DNA of 64,000 nucleotides from Norana najaformis (GCA_964023275.1 OZ029915.1:19445775-19509774); one strand, 5' to 3'; numbered from the stretch's first letter, positions 11,819 to 23,880 are shown. The notes: generated by a model not told the origin, from the letters alone. Made by a program: numbers and translations.

Positions 11819-11925
11819 GGTAGCTGTGTTCTGTGGACTACTCCTACTTGGCATGTTTTCGGGAATCCATATGAGGCTGAAGCAAAACAAGAGCAGAGTG
11901 GCTCTCGTGGCTGCACACAATCAAG
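11819..11925 (+). CDS. Transmembrane exon of a Shisa/CYYR1-like single-pass protein
   Basis: Internal exon bounded by a pyrimidine-rich acceptor (TTCTGTTACTTTTGTAG) and a strong donor (CAAG then GTAGGA). It is 107 nt: it completes a codon with its first base, has 35 full codons, and leaves one base. It encodes VAVFCGLLLLGMFSGI, one hydrophobic membrane span, followed by basic HMRLKQNKSR, a typical stop-transfer on the cytoplasmic side. The last base (G) joins the exon at 13655 (GA GGA GCC) to give a glycine with the frame kept open. I infer a single-pass type I adaptor of the STMC6 type (Shisa, CYYR1, WBP1, VOPP1), in which a Cys-rich ectodomain precedes the span and PY motifs follow it. The Cys-rich exons were not found, so the family call is tentative. 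Confidence 0.55.
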
Positions 11926-13654
11926 GTAGGAAATCATTGCTCGACGAAATCACGACAAACAGCTTGTCACTGTCTATTGTTCGAATACCATCTAGTGCTA
12001 AACGCCAATAATAACTAAGTGGACACGAAAAGGATTTACAACCCAAGGTTATTCGGCATCTGCGTTGCTTTGTTTTATTTGCTTGCATGCAATCACTGTT
12101 GATATCTGTTAAGAAAAACCAGCTACAGTGGGACAAAGATATACTAAATTCCATGCACTTTTAAAATATTTTAGTTTTGCATTTGTGAGTGGTTTTTCTA
12201 ATGATTATTCAGTTTTAAGCGCGCGTTCGTTTTGGATGTTTTCATGACGTTATGCCGATGAGTCATTTGGTTTCTGACTTGTTTGTGATTTGCTGGCGAC
12301 GCGCGTGGAAGTTTTCACGACATTGGCGAGCGCGCAATTTATCACGGTGAAACGACACGCTTACATTTAGACAGGTCTGAACTGGTCTGCTGTCGTGGCG
12401 GGAAAAGCCTGTATAACAGTTGCAAATGCAATTGTAGGAGAGCGCAGAAAAGATATTGTGACAGTAGTTTATCGTGTGCTCAGTTTATAGCTTAAGTTAC
12501 AAATTTCGATGATAGATTTGAGTGTTTATAAACTATATCGCGATGTTTGAAGTAGCCTACTGTTGTGATTGATTGCAATGCAGTAGATCAACTCTGTTCA
12601 GAAAAGTCGAATAATAAACATCGTTCATTAGAGTTGCTTTCGAAAAAGTAAGATGCTGTGAATTAGAAAGACTGCAAGCGCACTAGGGCCAATCATGTTG
12701 ATAGATTGGAAAGCTAAAGAAGGAACATATGTTATTTTATCCAAATAGGCCGAATGGGGAACAATCATTTATCTACAGATTTCGAAGGGAGGCATTTGAC
12801 AAAATATATAAGCGTAAAGTCATACAGACTAATTAGCTTAGAAACGTAGTTAGTACTGTAGTAACAACATCAGTCCGTCAGTTATCTGTCATGAATAAAA
12901 GTCAACTAGCCTGTCAAGCGCAGAACATCTGCGCGCTATAGTTCGCTTCTGGTAAATTCCTTACTGCGTCCATTAGCCATAAAAGCACCTGCTAGAAAAA
13001 TTCCCGATTTTGAGAACTATACCTGAACTATGCCAGAATAACGCTTTTCCTAAGCAACCTTTTTTGTTCGCATATTAGTCGCCAGTTAGCGCCAACGTTC
13101 ACCATTACATAATATACACTCGGACCTTGCGCAAAAAGGTCATTGTTATATAGGTTATAACAAAATCTCATTACATCGCATCTCGTCAATACCATCCATT
13201 ACACAAGAAATCACAATATTGCAACTATAACACTTTAAAACTGAATGTCTTTTATTATCACTTCGAGTTATATTAGGTCTACTACTGAAATTCGGTATAT
13301 TTAAAGCTAATGGACTGCACTTTTATTCTGGATTAGACCTATATGCGTTAGGCCTATACTATATAAGACAAGAACATCTTTGCCTTCAGAACATAACAAT
13401 TTTGTATGCAGTTTAGTTTTCTAGTGTCTGAAATATCGATTTAATTATTCATTTGTTCGTTCATTTGTCCATTATCTCTTTCGTTCGATCCTTCATTTTA
13501 ATCGTCCGTCCTTTTCTCGTGTCTGAATTATCGATTGGTTAATTTGTTCGTTCATTCGCTGATTCGATCATTCATTCATTCAATCATTCATCCATCAGTG
13601 GTTCATCCGATTGCACTGCTTGTTGGGTCATCTGTTCTTCTGTTGGCTATTCAG
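11926..13654 (+). other. Intron between transmembrane and proline-rich exons
   Basis: Starts GTAGGA and ends with CTATTCAG at 13654. It is AT-rich. A GC-richer patch at about 12200-12420 has no recognisable content, and TTCATTCATT-type runs at 13440-13600 precede the acceptor. One TAGGCCTA palindrome lies at 13349-13356. Confidence 0.5.
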
Positions 13655-14052
13655 GAGGAGCCGTGATTCAGCCATCGCAGGCGACGAGACGACCAGTCCG
13701 TCCGGTCTTCATTCAACCATCGACCTACATGAACCCTGGACCGGGCAATCAGTTCTATCGACCTGCGATGATGCCCCTCCACCCACCGCCCTATTCTCCC
13801 GCTCAGCCACCGCCTCCACCCTACCCGATGCAAGGCCTTCCTCAGTCGCAAGGACATACGCCGCTCTCAACCCTTCCCGGCGGGCAAGAGAAAGACGAAT
13901 CGATGGCTTTGAGTCTGATCCAACCTATGCAACCAGCCTACGTCATGCCAGATGCCTATGGGCCACTGCTCAACCCCTTCTACGCCCACCCACCCCATAA
14001 CTCTGCAGCACCTCCACCTGGAGCACACGTCATGGAAACACGCCATATGTAA
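13655..14052 (+). CDS. Proline-rich PPPY terminal exon of a Shisa/CYYR1-like protein
   Basis: Terminal coding exon, 398 nt, from the acceptor CTATTCAG to TAA at 14050-14052. It is far richer in GC than its flanks, which supports real coding. After the split glycine it reads GAVIQPSQATRRPVRP and continues as a Pro/Tyr/Met-rich tail: PPPYSPAQPPPPPYPM (two PY motifs), later SLIQPMQPAYVMPD, PHNSAAPPPGAH, ending ETRHM. PY motifs are known ligands of WW domains such as those of NEDD4-family ubiquitin ligases. The order span, basic stretch, then LHPPPYSP and PPPPPYP is the cytoplasmic layout of CYYR1 and Shisa proteins. A role in trafficking or turnover of membrane partners is inference only. The only antisense frames are shadows. 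Confidence 0.7.
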
Positions 14053-14165
14053 CACGTACCTACTACGACACATACATGCATGAATGGGCCTACATACATC
14101 ATCTCTCTCTCCTTCTGACTGGAATTAATCCCTCCTAAGGGCAGGGTCAGCCATACGAATCCTTA

Positions 14166-14645
14166 TTTTCCATTTATTTATATCTCCAGGACCTTATTTT
14201 TTCAGTCTGAGGAGCTTTAGGTCTTGCTGAATCATGTCTCCCCATCTCTTCTTTTGTCTTCCCCGACTGCGGCTTCCGTAGACCTCTGCTCTCATAATTC
14301 TTTTGATGCAGCTTTCCTCTTCTCTCTTCATCACATGACCATACAATCTCAGCCTGGCTTCTCGTACCTTGTCAGATATACATGCCACTCCCAATTTCTG
14401 TATGATATACTCATTCTTTATCTTGTCTTTCAGTGAGATTCCAAGTATCCATCGCAGCATTCTCATTTCTGTTCTCTCCAGCAGCTTCTCCTCCTCTTTC
14501 GTCAATGTCCAGGCTTCTGCTCCACATATCACCACTGGTTTTATCATTGTTTTGTATACTTTTCTTTTAAATTGAACCGGCGATTTGACATCGCATAATA
14601 CACCCGATGGGTCTTTCCATTCTTGTCACGCTGCCTTAATCCTGT
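14166..14645 (-). mobile_element. LINE C-terminal fragment
   Basis: On the minus strand an uninterrupted frame reads KVYKTMIKPVVICGAEAWTL, then EEEKLLERTEMRMLRWILG, SLKDKIKNEYI, LGVACISDKVREARLRLYGH, and finally RGRQKKRWGDMIQQDLK. This is the well-known C-terminal region of non-LTR retrotransposon polyproteins that follows the RT domain (YGSECWTL and RWYGHVMR motifs). The frame is open for about 117 codons, so this copy is relatively young. The RT domain itself is absent, and the upstream side runs into a CA/TA microsatellite. Confidence 0.85.
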
Positions 14646-14672
14646 TCTTAATCCTATATACAAACACGTACA

Positions 14673-14673
14673 T

Positions 14674-14707
<34 letters not shown>

Positions 14708-14724
14708 AATATATATATATATAA

Positions 14725-14771
<47 letters not shown>
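14673..14771 (+). repeat. CA then TA dinucleotide microsatellite
   Basis: A CA run passes into an almost uninterrupted TA run of roughly 80 bp. It directly flanks the LINE fragment on its 5' side. Confidence 0.95.
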
Positions 14772-14773
<2 letters not shown>

Positions 14774-15284
14774 ACGACCCTACTCAATCGCTTCGCTCGG
14801 CTGCTCGACGAGGTCTTCAGGTTCATCGCTTCCGTACATCAGCGTGAGAAAACCGTGCACTGTTCTGCATGGGTTCATCCCTTTGGAACAATGTCCATGT
14901 GAACATACTGTATATGTATACATACATACCAAACAAAGTATGTACGTACATTGGCCTGAATTTGACGAGCTTCTAATAATCTTGACAGTTTAAGCAGACT
15001 GGTTGATATTTAAAACATTCCTTTGGAATGCTATAATAAATTGTTACTGTGATATTGTATTTTTGCGATTACTCTGTACGTACGGTAAAACAATTGAAGG
15101 CTGCCTGCACCACTTGCAGACTTTCTCGATCTAGCCTCCTTTGAATCTTCTCAATTTCTGATTTAAGAAAATCATTGCTTAGAAATTATAATTTATATTA
15201 TAAATCATCATTTATTTATTATTATTGTTGTTGTTGCTGTTGCTGTTGTTATTATTATTTTACCTAAGACATTTATGGTCCTTT

Positions 15285-16150
15285 GGGATTACAAAAAGTA
15301 GGGTAGGGTTGTTCTGGAATGGCTAGTCTTCGCTGATGGAATTTTTTGTAGAAAAGGTCTGTAAAAAGCAACAGCATTGAAGCACTGGATGGCCATCGAA
15401 AGTAATGATGGAGGAAAACCGTTTTTCTATTATCTCCCGACACATGGGCAAGGCCATAGCTGAGGCGGTTGATGACAGCTAGACCATCTTGATTTGTCAT
15501 TATTATTAGTAGTATTTTTTTACCCTGAGGTAGATATGATCCACCAGGATCTAGAAAATTAAAATATGAGCAAAAGGAAATGTCCGGAAAATCAGGCCTC
15601 GTCCTCAGGAAGGTTCCTCTAAATTCGACAGCATTATAGCGCTGGACACACATGGAAGGCGTTGGAAAAGAAATTTACCTTGCGAGGTTCATCGCTGACC
15701 ACCGATACACAACGGCCAACCTCCCGAATGAAATATGCCTCTGAAGAGTTGATAGTGCTCATGGTTTCAAAAGCTATGGTACAAAAGACACGGGTACAGG
15801 GCAGTCTAGAGCACTTAGATTGTCCACAGGAATCGTCTTGTTCAGCTGCTGAACCTGCAGAGGTTGTAGTATGTGATAGGATGCTGCGCATGTGTGAACC
15901 ACTGTGGCATCCCATGCCAGGTACTTACCTGCAGCTCAAGAGACCATTGTGGCCCCTTCTGGTTGTTTGCCATCAGCTCTTAATAGGCCTACTGGCTCTT
16001 TCGAATGGGTACATCGACCTTTTGAAAGCACACCAAATGATGTTGTTGGTTGATAGTATAATGGCGGAAGGAGCGCCCAAACGCCATTCTGTTAGTGAGG
16101 CTATCGCGACCTTCTTGCCCAACCAAATTCCCAGAGAGGTTTATTGTGGG
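15285..16150 (-). pseudogene. Two decayed copies of a retroelement C-terminal domain
   Basis: The minus strand from 16150 to about 15614 reads, with stops, RCTHSKEPVGLLRADGK, PEGATMVS, KYLAWDATVVHTCAASY, SFVP, TINSSEAYFIREVGRCVSVV, and VQRYNAVEFRGTF. This order (RxDGKRPDG, then WDVTV, then SFVPVAVET, then LGRRI, then QRxNAxAxRGTF) matches a C-terminal domain common in uncharacterised animal reverse-transcriptase proteins. A second partial copy follows at about 15510-15290: AHVSGDNRKTVFL, a frame change, then LSMAIQCFNAVAF. It repeats only the domain's end. Both are inactivated by stops and shifts. The family assignment is from remembered motif order, and the element class is not determined. 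Confidence 0.6.
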
Positions 16151-16536
16151 TAAATTTAGTCGGGCACCGGTAGTACAGGTGGTATTGTTGATACTGGAGC
16201 TATTGGAGCTGTAACAGCTATGACCGGGAGTGTGGAGAACGCATGAGGAAGAATCGCTGACTGGTTGACAAGTGACAAGGAACTGTAGCCGGACTTCTCT
16301 TTGGGGGCCACGGATGGAATCTTAACTCAGTCAAGTTCTTCTGAAGTGATGAGAAGACGAACGGAGCTGAGCTAAAGCCCGAGTCTTCCACTGCACCCGT
16401 AGGATTTTGCTAGAATTTTAGTGGTAGTATGGCTAGTTGATGTCCCTCTCCACGCATTAGATCGGGAACATGTCCAACCAAGCTGTCATGGCTCCCGGAC
16501 CGACACAACATCACACCACCTCATCCTGCAAACACA
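16151..16536. other. No gene recognised
   Basis: Moderate-GC DNA between the retroelement remnant and a TACA repeat. No frame of interest was seen. Confidence 0.4.
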
Positions 16537-16538
16537 CA

Positions 16539-16568
<30 letters not shown>

Positions 16569-16570
<2 letters not shown>

Positions 16571-16758
16571 CCAGTCTGCAACCTCATGAAGTACATGTAG
16601 ATGATGAGAGACATCCAGTTTTTATTGTTGTGGTAATGGAAGACACTGTGAGCATCTACAAAAACTGATACTAGTTGTCGCCAGCATAAAAAGAAAGCGA
16701 AAAGCATAGACATCATAATCGTAATCTTAAAGTCGAAAATTTCTAAAGCGCTACTTTA
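16569..16758 (+). repeat. 190-bp segment duplicated at 25032-25221
   Basis: By hand alignment this 190-bp block differs from 25032-25221 at only about five positions. It begins TACCAGTCTGCAACCTCATG and ends CTAAAGCGCTACTTTA. Its last ~55 bp are the terminal part of the LINE 3' end family (minus-strand sense). The remainder appears only in these two places. It is bracketed on both sides by TACA microsatellites (16537-16568 and 16757-16838). One frame ends IVVVMEDTVSIYKN then stop; the other copy gives IVVVKEDTVSIYKN then stop. Confidence 0.9.
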
Positions 16759-16838
16759 TACATACATACATACATACATACATACATACATACATACATA
16801 CATACATACATACATACATACATACATACATACATACA
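16757..16838 (+). repeat. TACA microsatellite
   Basis: A nearly perfect run of TACA units of about 80 bp, continuous with the end of the duplicated 190-bp block. A shorter TACA run at 16537-16568 lies on the other side. Confidence 0.95.
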
Positions 16839-17259
16839 AGCTTACATTTATATAGAAGTAAACGCAGTACATAGCCTCCATAAAACTGATGACCTGATAA
16901 TATTAGTTTGAGATAGTTCGCTAATATCAAGAGAAGCAAGCACTCACAGATTACCGGATATCCGCTTATTAGCATATCGGAGAATGATCATAGAGGACTT
17001 TGACCATTAAAGTTAGCGAAATTGTAAAAATCCTGATAGCCCGGATACAGATAGGTCTTTATATCCTGTGGCAAAATCAATGCTGGCTCACGTGAAATAT
17101 TAAAAATGCTCTATAAACACACATAGGGCTTAATAGAACACATTCACTATGCACTCCAATCTCTGGCCATTTAGTCTAGACTTCCTGTCACATAGCCTAA
17201 ACAGGTATAAGCGAAATAACTATATCACACGACGCAAAGTAACTTTAACGAAGCTTGTA

Positions 17260-17261
<2 letters not shown>
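16839..17261. other. No gene recognised
   Basis: AT-rich DNA between two microsatellites, with nothing supportable. Confidence 0.45.
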
Positions 17262-17356
<95 letters not shown>

Positions 17357-17362
17357 TGTGTG
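17262..17362 (+). repeat. GT dinucleotide microsatellite
   Basis: About 100 bp of GT with one GGGT interruption near the end. It is immediately followed by a cluster of GAGAACG motifs (17377-17452), echoed near the GT run at 24559. Confidence 0.95.
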
Positions 17363-17455
17363 CGTTGCATCTACTCTGAGAACGTCACCTTAGTCACACA
17401 GCTTCTGACCGAGAACGTAGCCTCAATCCGAGTGCTTGAAGTGGCGTTCTCGGTC

Positions 17456-17972
17456 TGCCAACCCATTGTAAATAATTTTTAGAATATATTAGATCACATT
17501 TGCTAAAAATAAATATTCTGGAGCATAGATAATACGAATATTGTCTATGTTTTTGAATATTTAAGCAGTCCTTACGCTAACTGATGAAGAATATGTCATA
17601 ATGTCGAGCTCTCGGATTGCCAGTGGGCGGAGCGTGTTATGTAGCGACCTGAGAACTAAGATTCACGTTTTCATCGGAAAAACACAGTCTTGTTATTTTG
17701 ACATGTAAAATTTGCACTCGGTTACTATGGGAAGACGAATAAACAAACATGGAGAGAGGAAAGTCGAGTGGTTGGTTACGTTTTATTTAGTTTCTTTCGA
17801 ATCGTAACCTTTTAAGAGCGGGTCATAGAAAACACGTAAAGTAAGTTAATTGGACTTCTATTACCTAACGCTATCAGAAATAGTAGGCCTAATCGGAGAT
17901 GAGTTTGGTGCTGTACGATATGTTTTACCGGACACGCAATCGCCAGTCATGTAGGACACTTCCTGTTTAACA
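17456..17972. other. No gene recognised
   Basis: No gene seen. It contains one TAGGCCTA palindrome at 17884-17891. Confidence 0.4.
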
Positions 17973-18218
17973 CACGTGGTTCAACAAATTTGACTGTTCC
18001 ACCTAATATGCGTGAGGATCCCAGGTTCGCATCCCGGTCGTGGCGTATTTTAGAGATTTAAATCTCGGGCTAGTACGGTCCGTGTACGGGGACCTTAAAT
18101 GGCGTGGCAACCATTCAAACGGGCAGCGATGGTGAAGAATCTCACCCGATAAATTCATTGCAAAATGAGCAGGGTCGAGGCCATACGGTCGCTATATAAA
18201 ACCTATACGTTTATATGA
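17973..18218 (+). mobile_element. tRNA-derived SINE (family A), fullest copy
   Basis: Best-preserved copy of a family seen four times in the window. It has a B-box-like AGGTTCGCATCCCGG at about 18023-18037, preceded by TTTGACTGTTCCACCTAAT, which resembles a tRNA anticodon arm. Then follows a non-tRNA body with GACCTTAAATGGCGTGG, CATTCAAACGGGCA and ATCTCACCCGATAAATTCAT. The 3' part reads GGTCGCTATATAAAACC and ends in an AT-rich TTTA-type tail. Head, body and tail order is that of a Pol III-transcribed SINE. The A box is not clear. Confidence 0.65.
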
Positions 18219-18984
18219 CTGGGGTTCGAACCTCGAATCCTGCGTTTAATATTGGTGAAATTCGATGCGTAATACAGCAGGCAGCCATGCACTTCAGCAA
18301 CAGTGGGATGTGAATTTGTCGACATTTTCTTCATGAATATTTGTCAGACATCTTAACACAAAAATATTAATGTTTTCTGTTTGCATCAGTAGCTTTCATG
18401 TTATCTCTTCATCAGTCATTGCAGTTAGTTTGACTGTTGCAGTCCTGTGTCTCTAGTAAAAGACAAGTATATTGGTTATGTTTAAACGATAATCCAACAA
18501 TTACTGCACTATATATTTATCATGTAAATACTGCATCATACATGCAGAGTGAAGCCGTAGATGTGGTTGGAGCATATAAATGATGTGATGACTTTCAGTG
18601 AAGCAGAGTATACTTTCAGTGTACTGGGTTCATTCCTTGTTATATATTTCCATAAGCTGGTAACTCTGCACTGTTGGGCTTTTACCCAGATCAAACTTGG
18701 CTAGGAGTGCTTCTCATTATACAGATATAGTAATTCTCAGATATATTAGATTAAGAACCATGGTTGCTTTGTCACGTTCTTAGGTTTACTGTACATGCTT
18801 AGTGTGCCATGCAGTGACAGGAAAAAGTATCTCATCTTGTAAAGCAATCATGACATGCTCAAAGAAGCTGTATCTGTGTTCTTTAACGATGGCCACTAGG
18901 TACAAATGATGCATAAGAAGTGTAGTGTGGTAATAGTAGTTTAGCACAAGAATGCGATAAACAGCAGCACTTTGGATGTTTATA
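18206..18984. other. No gene recognised
   Basis: Starts with GGGGTTCGAACCTCGAATCC at about 18222, a second B-box-like element of unclear meaning. The rest is AT-rich with no gene. Confidence 0.35.
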
Positions 18985-21235
18985 ACAGGATATCCACATG
19001 ATAGATGCCTGTCTACAAACTACCAATCCAGAGGACAGCAAATGTTGATGGCATCTTACATGAAACAAGGTTTGCAAGCATCCAAATTTGGCAAGTGGTA
19101 CAACAACTAACAGAAAGAAACAGAGAAAGGACGACTATGGTGCTGTTAGTTCCACACCGCAGGCTTGTCCTGGAAGTTGAGAAAATGGCAAAAAGGTTCA
19201 CAGTTCAAACAACAGGAGTCTTTTTACCCAGAGTGAGAACAGATGTCTCGAGAGCTTCCAGTTTAGTTACTAAGCCAATGCAGAAGTACAGTAATATATT
19301 GTCAGATGAGAAAGTGCAAGAACAAATCAGTGTGCATCAGGATCAGCTGAGGTATTCAAGAATATCACTGCCTCATCATCTGTCCGCTGTGAATTGAAGC
19401 AAACATCTGGCCTGCTGACTCCCAATATGCAACATTTTGCCACAGCTGGATCCAAAAAAAATGGAAAACCAGATTGAAACTCCACTTACTGCCAAAGAAG
19501 TTGTAGAGGGAGGAACTATTAGTGTGAAGCCTCTTGAAGTAAAGTACCTTGAAAACAATTCATCAGCTGAGAGTTCAGTCATACAGCAATTATTTCCTAT
19601 GGAAGGATACTCTACAATGTATGTATAATTTGTTTTATATTTTTATGCATTTGTAAACTTTCTTATGATTGGTTGGCATAGCAGACCTTCGAAACTTTGT
19701 GGGTACAGAGGAGGTTTGAGAGGGTTGAACCATACTTTCCAAAGGATAACTTACAAGTTCTGTGTGTCTGTTTGTCTCTAATATGATTTAGTCTATGGTG
19801 CTCTTATCATAATTGCTTAAACCATTAATTGATGGTCATTTCAAGTCAGTGACAGCTGAAATCATCAAAATCATAATCTATTGGAGAAACATGTTGGAAA
19901 TCTGATAAGCCAGAGATGGGTGTATAACAGGAAAGTGATAATGTATGGAATCTAGATACTGAAGATGGCTCTCATCATGAAATTTGCAATTATAAGTTTG
20001 GAAAAGGTATGGTACTGCTGACTGTGATTCTGATAGTGGTGTATGAATTTATAATCTGGATACTGATAACAATGAACTAATGGACAACAATGTCTTATGT
20101 TTATTATACAGTTTTGGATTCTTGGATGATGGCACGACACTACAGTATACTTCTGTACCAACTGCTACAATTGTTGTACAGACATATAAGCCTGTACTGG
20201 AACTGTGAACCCTCAGCAAAATTGGACAAGCAACCTTGTTTGGCAATTAAATTAGATGGAATTTAATCTGCAGAATATGATGCTGAGCACAAGTCAAGGT
20301 ATTTCAGAATTTCAGTCTCCAGGAAATGTACCTCCAGATGTAGTTCACAAGATGGTGACGATGATGTTGACAAGAATCAAACTCACGACACTAGTGATGA
20401 TGCTGACATGACTGCCAACCACGACACTAACACTGGTGCTACCAGTCAAGATGATGATTCCAAGATTCATAATGGTACAGTGGTTGGTTCCTGTTTCAAT
20501 TTCAACTTAAAATGGTATTATGATATCCCTTTCATAATTAATACCTCTTCTTGTTTTTGTTATTATTATTATTATTATTGCTATTACTGCTATTACTGTT
20601 ATTGTTGCTATTATCAATAATAATTACTGTTATCATTACTAATGTTATTGCTATTGTTAATAGTATACAACTGAGGCAGGAAGGGATGGAGAGAGATCCA
20701 GGCAGAGTAAGGTGGTTAGGGAGGGAGGAAGCAGAGAATATAAAGTAACGTGAATGTTAGCTTGTATTCTGTGATGTGTTAAGATGTATTTTAAGTTTGT
20801 TAATTAAGAAATAACATTTAACCAGTGTTGCGTAATTAGCAGCAGATGCTCTGAGTGGGTTAGGCTTGTTATAATAATATAATTAATGTTTGTTCACTGT
20901 TTATTTAGACCTGTTTATTGGAGAAACCATATTTACGCCATTTGCACCATCAGTTAATATGTGAAATGTACAATATGTTATTTATAATGTTTACAGTTTA
21001 TCTAGAAAAAGAGAAAGCTAACAGCACAAGTTGCAACAATTGCTCAAAAGTGGAAGCGGGAGTTGCAGCCACAACAAAACCTACAAAGTCAGTGAAGCCT
21101 ACAACATCTGTTCCAATAGCAAGTCTGAGTCACAGTCAAAGGATGAGAAATTTCACAAAAAATGCAGAATACAAGCCGAGAGGACATCAAGTAGTCCGAA
21201 GGAGAAAAAGAAGCTGTGAAGAGACAATTTTTTAA
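18985..21235 (+). other. Coding-like but broken stretch, unrecognised
   Basis: Several + frames here have more protein-like composition than surrounding DNA. At 19005-19397 one reads IQIWQVVQQLTERNRERTTM and then QKYSNILSDEKVQEQIS. At 19437-19628 another reads MENQIETPLTAKEVVEGG. At about 20917-21235 a third reads KVEAGVAATTKPTKSVKPTT and then a basic end, VVRRRKRS. They lie in different frames, separated by stops and a TTA/TTG trinucleotide run (20551-20616). I cannot connect them by convincing splice sites or name a family. A decayed gene or transposon is possible, as is chance. Confidence 0.2.
20551..20616 (+). repeat. TTA-type trinucleotide microsatellite
   Basis: A run of TTA with TGC and TTG interruptions. 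It gives artificial poly-Leu and poly-Tyr frames. Confidence 0.9.
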
Positions 21236-23579
21236 TTCCATAAAGAAAATGCAATGCCCTAAAAAATTGAGTGCTTGAATGCAAAAGCTAAGGAACCAGC
21301 GCTTGCCAATCTCACATGGAAAAATATAAAATTTTATGTAGATATCCAAATCAACAAATATAAGTCTAAGAAGTGCCCTAGGTCTTAGAATTCATGAACT
21401 GATAGCATGTTCAAATTTTGAGCTGCATAATTGTGCATTTTTGCCACAATTGAAATGTTTTATTGAAGCCTCTCGGGCACATTGTTATTAATTATTAGCA
21501 GACATCTTAGTTATATCTTGTTGCAGCTTCTTGTGTGGACAATAGAGCTAAGGAAAATTGCTTTTGATTGACTACCTAGTACGTGTACTACAAAACTGTT
21601 CTGTGTGATGTTCTGTGGTGATCAATAAGTCTGATACAATAGGATAATCATAGGCTTTTCAGCCAGATAATTTGTTACCAGAAAGGTCTTGCTGGCTGTC
21701 TGTGTCAAAATTTGTGTCTACAGTTTGCATAAATTACATTTAGGTATTGTCACAGCTCAGAGTTCATGTGAGCAACAGAACAAAAGCATTGTTTATGCTT
21801 ATGGTTTAGTTTTGAATTTACGAGAAGGTTATTTGAGTGTAAACTGTGTTAATATAAGGTAATTAATTCCAACTGCACGATTTGTTAGCTTGATCATAAA
21901 AATGATTACTGTATGTGGATTCTGCATTTAATGTCATGTATTTCTGGTGAGTGTGACATAGGGAGTTCATAGTTCATAGGGAGTTCAGGTAGTTCATGTC
22001 ATATGGTGGAATGTGGAGTATCCAGGTTCAAGTCTCTCCTGAGATGGTCTTTGTGTAGGATAATTTGGCAAGTCCTTAATGTACAGCCTCTTTGGGACCT
22101 TCCTTACTTTCTTCTTACTTCGTTATCAGATGGTAGTGCCATGTAAATATAAGAAAATCAGTTTGGTAATTTATAAGATACAGAATGATGATTCGGAAGG
22201 TGTTGCATGCTAAAGGCCTTTATTGCAAGGATCGAGCACTTACATTTGAGTCTTCAATAAAGGTATATTTGCTACTTGCTGATTTTGTGACATGGATAGT
22301 GTAATTTCAGAGTACTTATGATACTGCCACTAATTTGTGGTATCAGTATGGGTTTTTAATTAATTCCATTTGTTAGGTTGTTTCGTCCCATTAGAAGTAA
22401 AGTACTTGTATCTGTGATCCATTGATGTTCCACATCACAGGACTGAATAATAATCATCAATGATTCACACAACATAATCTTAGATTAACTGATAGAGAAC
22501 TGCAGTTCAACGAATCTTAATGCTCACTGGCTTTCAAAGAATTTTTGCTGTGCTAAGAGATGCTTCAAGTAGGCAAAATTTTACTTTTATGACAAAGTAG
22601 AAGGAGTTTGTAGGTGTAATGTTGGCTGAGAAGAAACTGCAAGTGAAGCAGCTTTCATCTCAGAGAGATAGAGATACTAATATATTCCACATTTAGCAAA
22701 TCTCAAGTAGTAGTCTTCTGGTTTGAAGACCACTTTCATATGTAGAAGAAATTTGTGTAATTTGTCTTATCAAGCATGAATGTCTTAAAAGTGCAGAATA
22801 ACTTTCATGCCAATTTACTCTTCATGTTAACTGTGGTACATTGTTTTATTCATGTTATGTTCATGCTAACTATAGTCTTTGAAAGGGTTCTTTAAGATAT
22901 TTCTAAGTATTCTAACAACTCGGTATGGCTCTAAATAAATTATTATTGATGTTTATGACGGTCTAGTTAAATGTTAGTCATATGACTTTCACTGATCTTG
23001 ATGTGTTTGTTTTATTTACAGCTGTTCCTTTTAATTCTTTTAATAAAGTTCAGTGAAAAGGATTTTCTTATTGTGCTACTGTAACTGTTGTCTTTCCAAT
23101 AAGCTGTTTCAGCCGTTCTCTAAAACACCAACCAAATTTCACTTCTTTGCCCGTGGGAATCAAATGCATGCCTTATCAATGACCTCACAAACACTGTGAC
23201 ATACATTTAGTTATCAAAACAATTAATTTCTATTTTGTTCATATTTATATACAAAATATGTAAAGACACGAATCAGTTACTGACACTAAGCAGTTGTTAG
23301 ACAAGGAATACTCAAAGTGAAAAAGGTGTATGGGAAAAAGGTTGATTTATCTCACTCACACACTCTATTGTCAAATGTCACTGATGGAGTTCCAGGTTTA
23401 AGCTTATTTGGTCGTACTAACAGTGGGGATATGAAAGTCAAAAGTTTCTGATCTGAGAAAACTTACAGTGCTCTCAAACCAAGTGTGCCTAGAATTTATA
23501 AACTGCTTTGCAGCCTTGACCGAATTGTAGAAACTTGGATCCTAGAACAAAAGATTTCAATGAAAACTAAACACATCGT
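21236..23579. other. No gene recognised
   Basis: AT-rich DNA of about 2.3 kb without long frames, known motifs or clear repeats. A short sequence TATCCAGGTTCAAGTCTCTCC near 22020 is faintly like a Pol III B box. I see no supported feature. Confidence 0.45.
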
Positions 23580-23880
23580 ATAAACTCATCGATGCTCCAC
23601 CGCTTGCAATTTCTGCATCGGCCTTTCACTCAAAACTGAAAACATTCCTCTTTCACAGATTCTATCTTAATAACATACCCTTCTTCCTCATCTCTCTCCT
23701 CTCCAACCGAAACACCCCCATAGCTGCCACGCTGTCTCTCCGTCTGACTTTTGGATCTTGACCTGGAACCGAACCCTTTTGCCTATCGATTTTGTTTCGA
23801 CTGAGCGCCTGCGAATAAGCTGGTCCCCGCAACGTGGCTTTCGTTTGGGCGCTGTAGAAATTTCGGAATTACGATTAATT
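23580..23880 (+). mobile_element. LINE 3' end (family B) with RT C-terminus
   Basis: On + the frame APPLAISASAFHSKLKTFLF matches the end of CR1/L2-like polyproteins (usual SLSSFKSKLKTHLF). It is followed by an untranslated part ending GAATAAGCTGGTCCCCGC, TAGAAATTTCGGAATTACGA and a TTAA-rich tail. The same ending occurs at 28.6, 29.25 and 57.4 kb on + and at 25.2 and 54.95 kb on -. Confidence 0.75.

Noticed and set aside
15662-16153. 163-codon plus-strand frame as a gene
   Set aside because: The minus strand carries recognisable retroelement domain text over the same bases, so the plus frame is a shadow.
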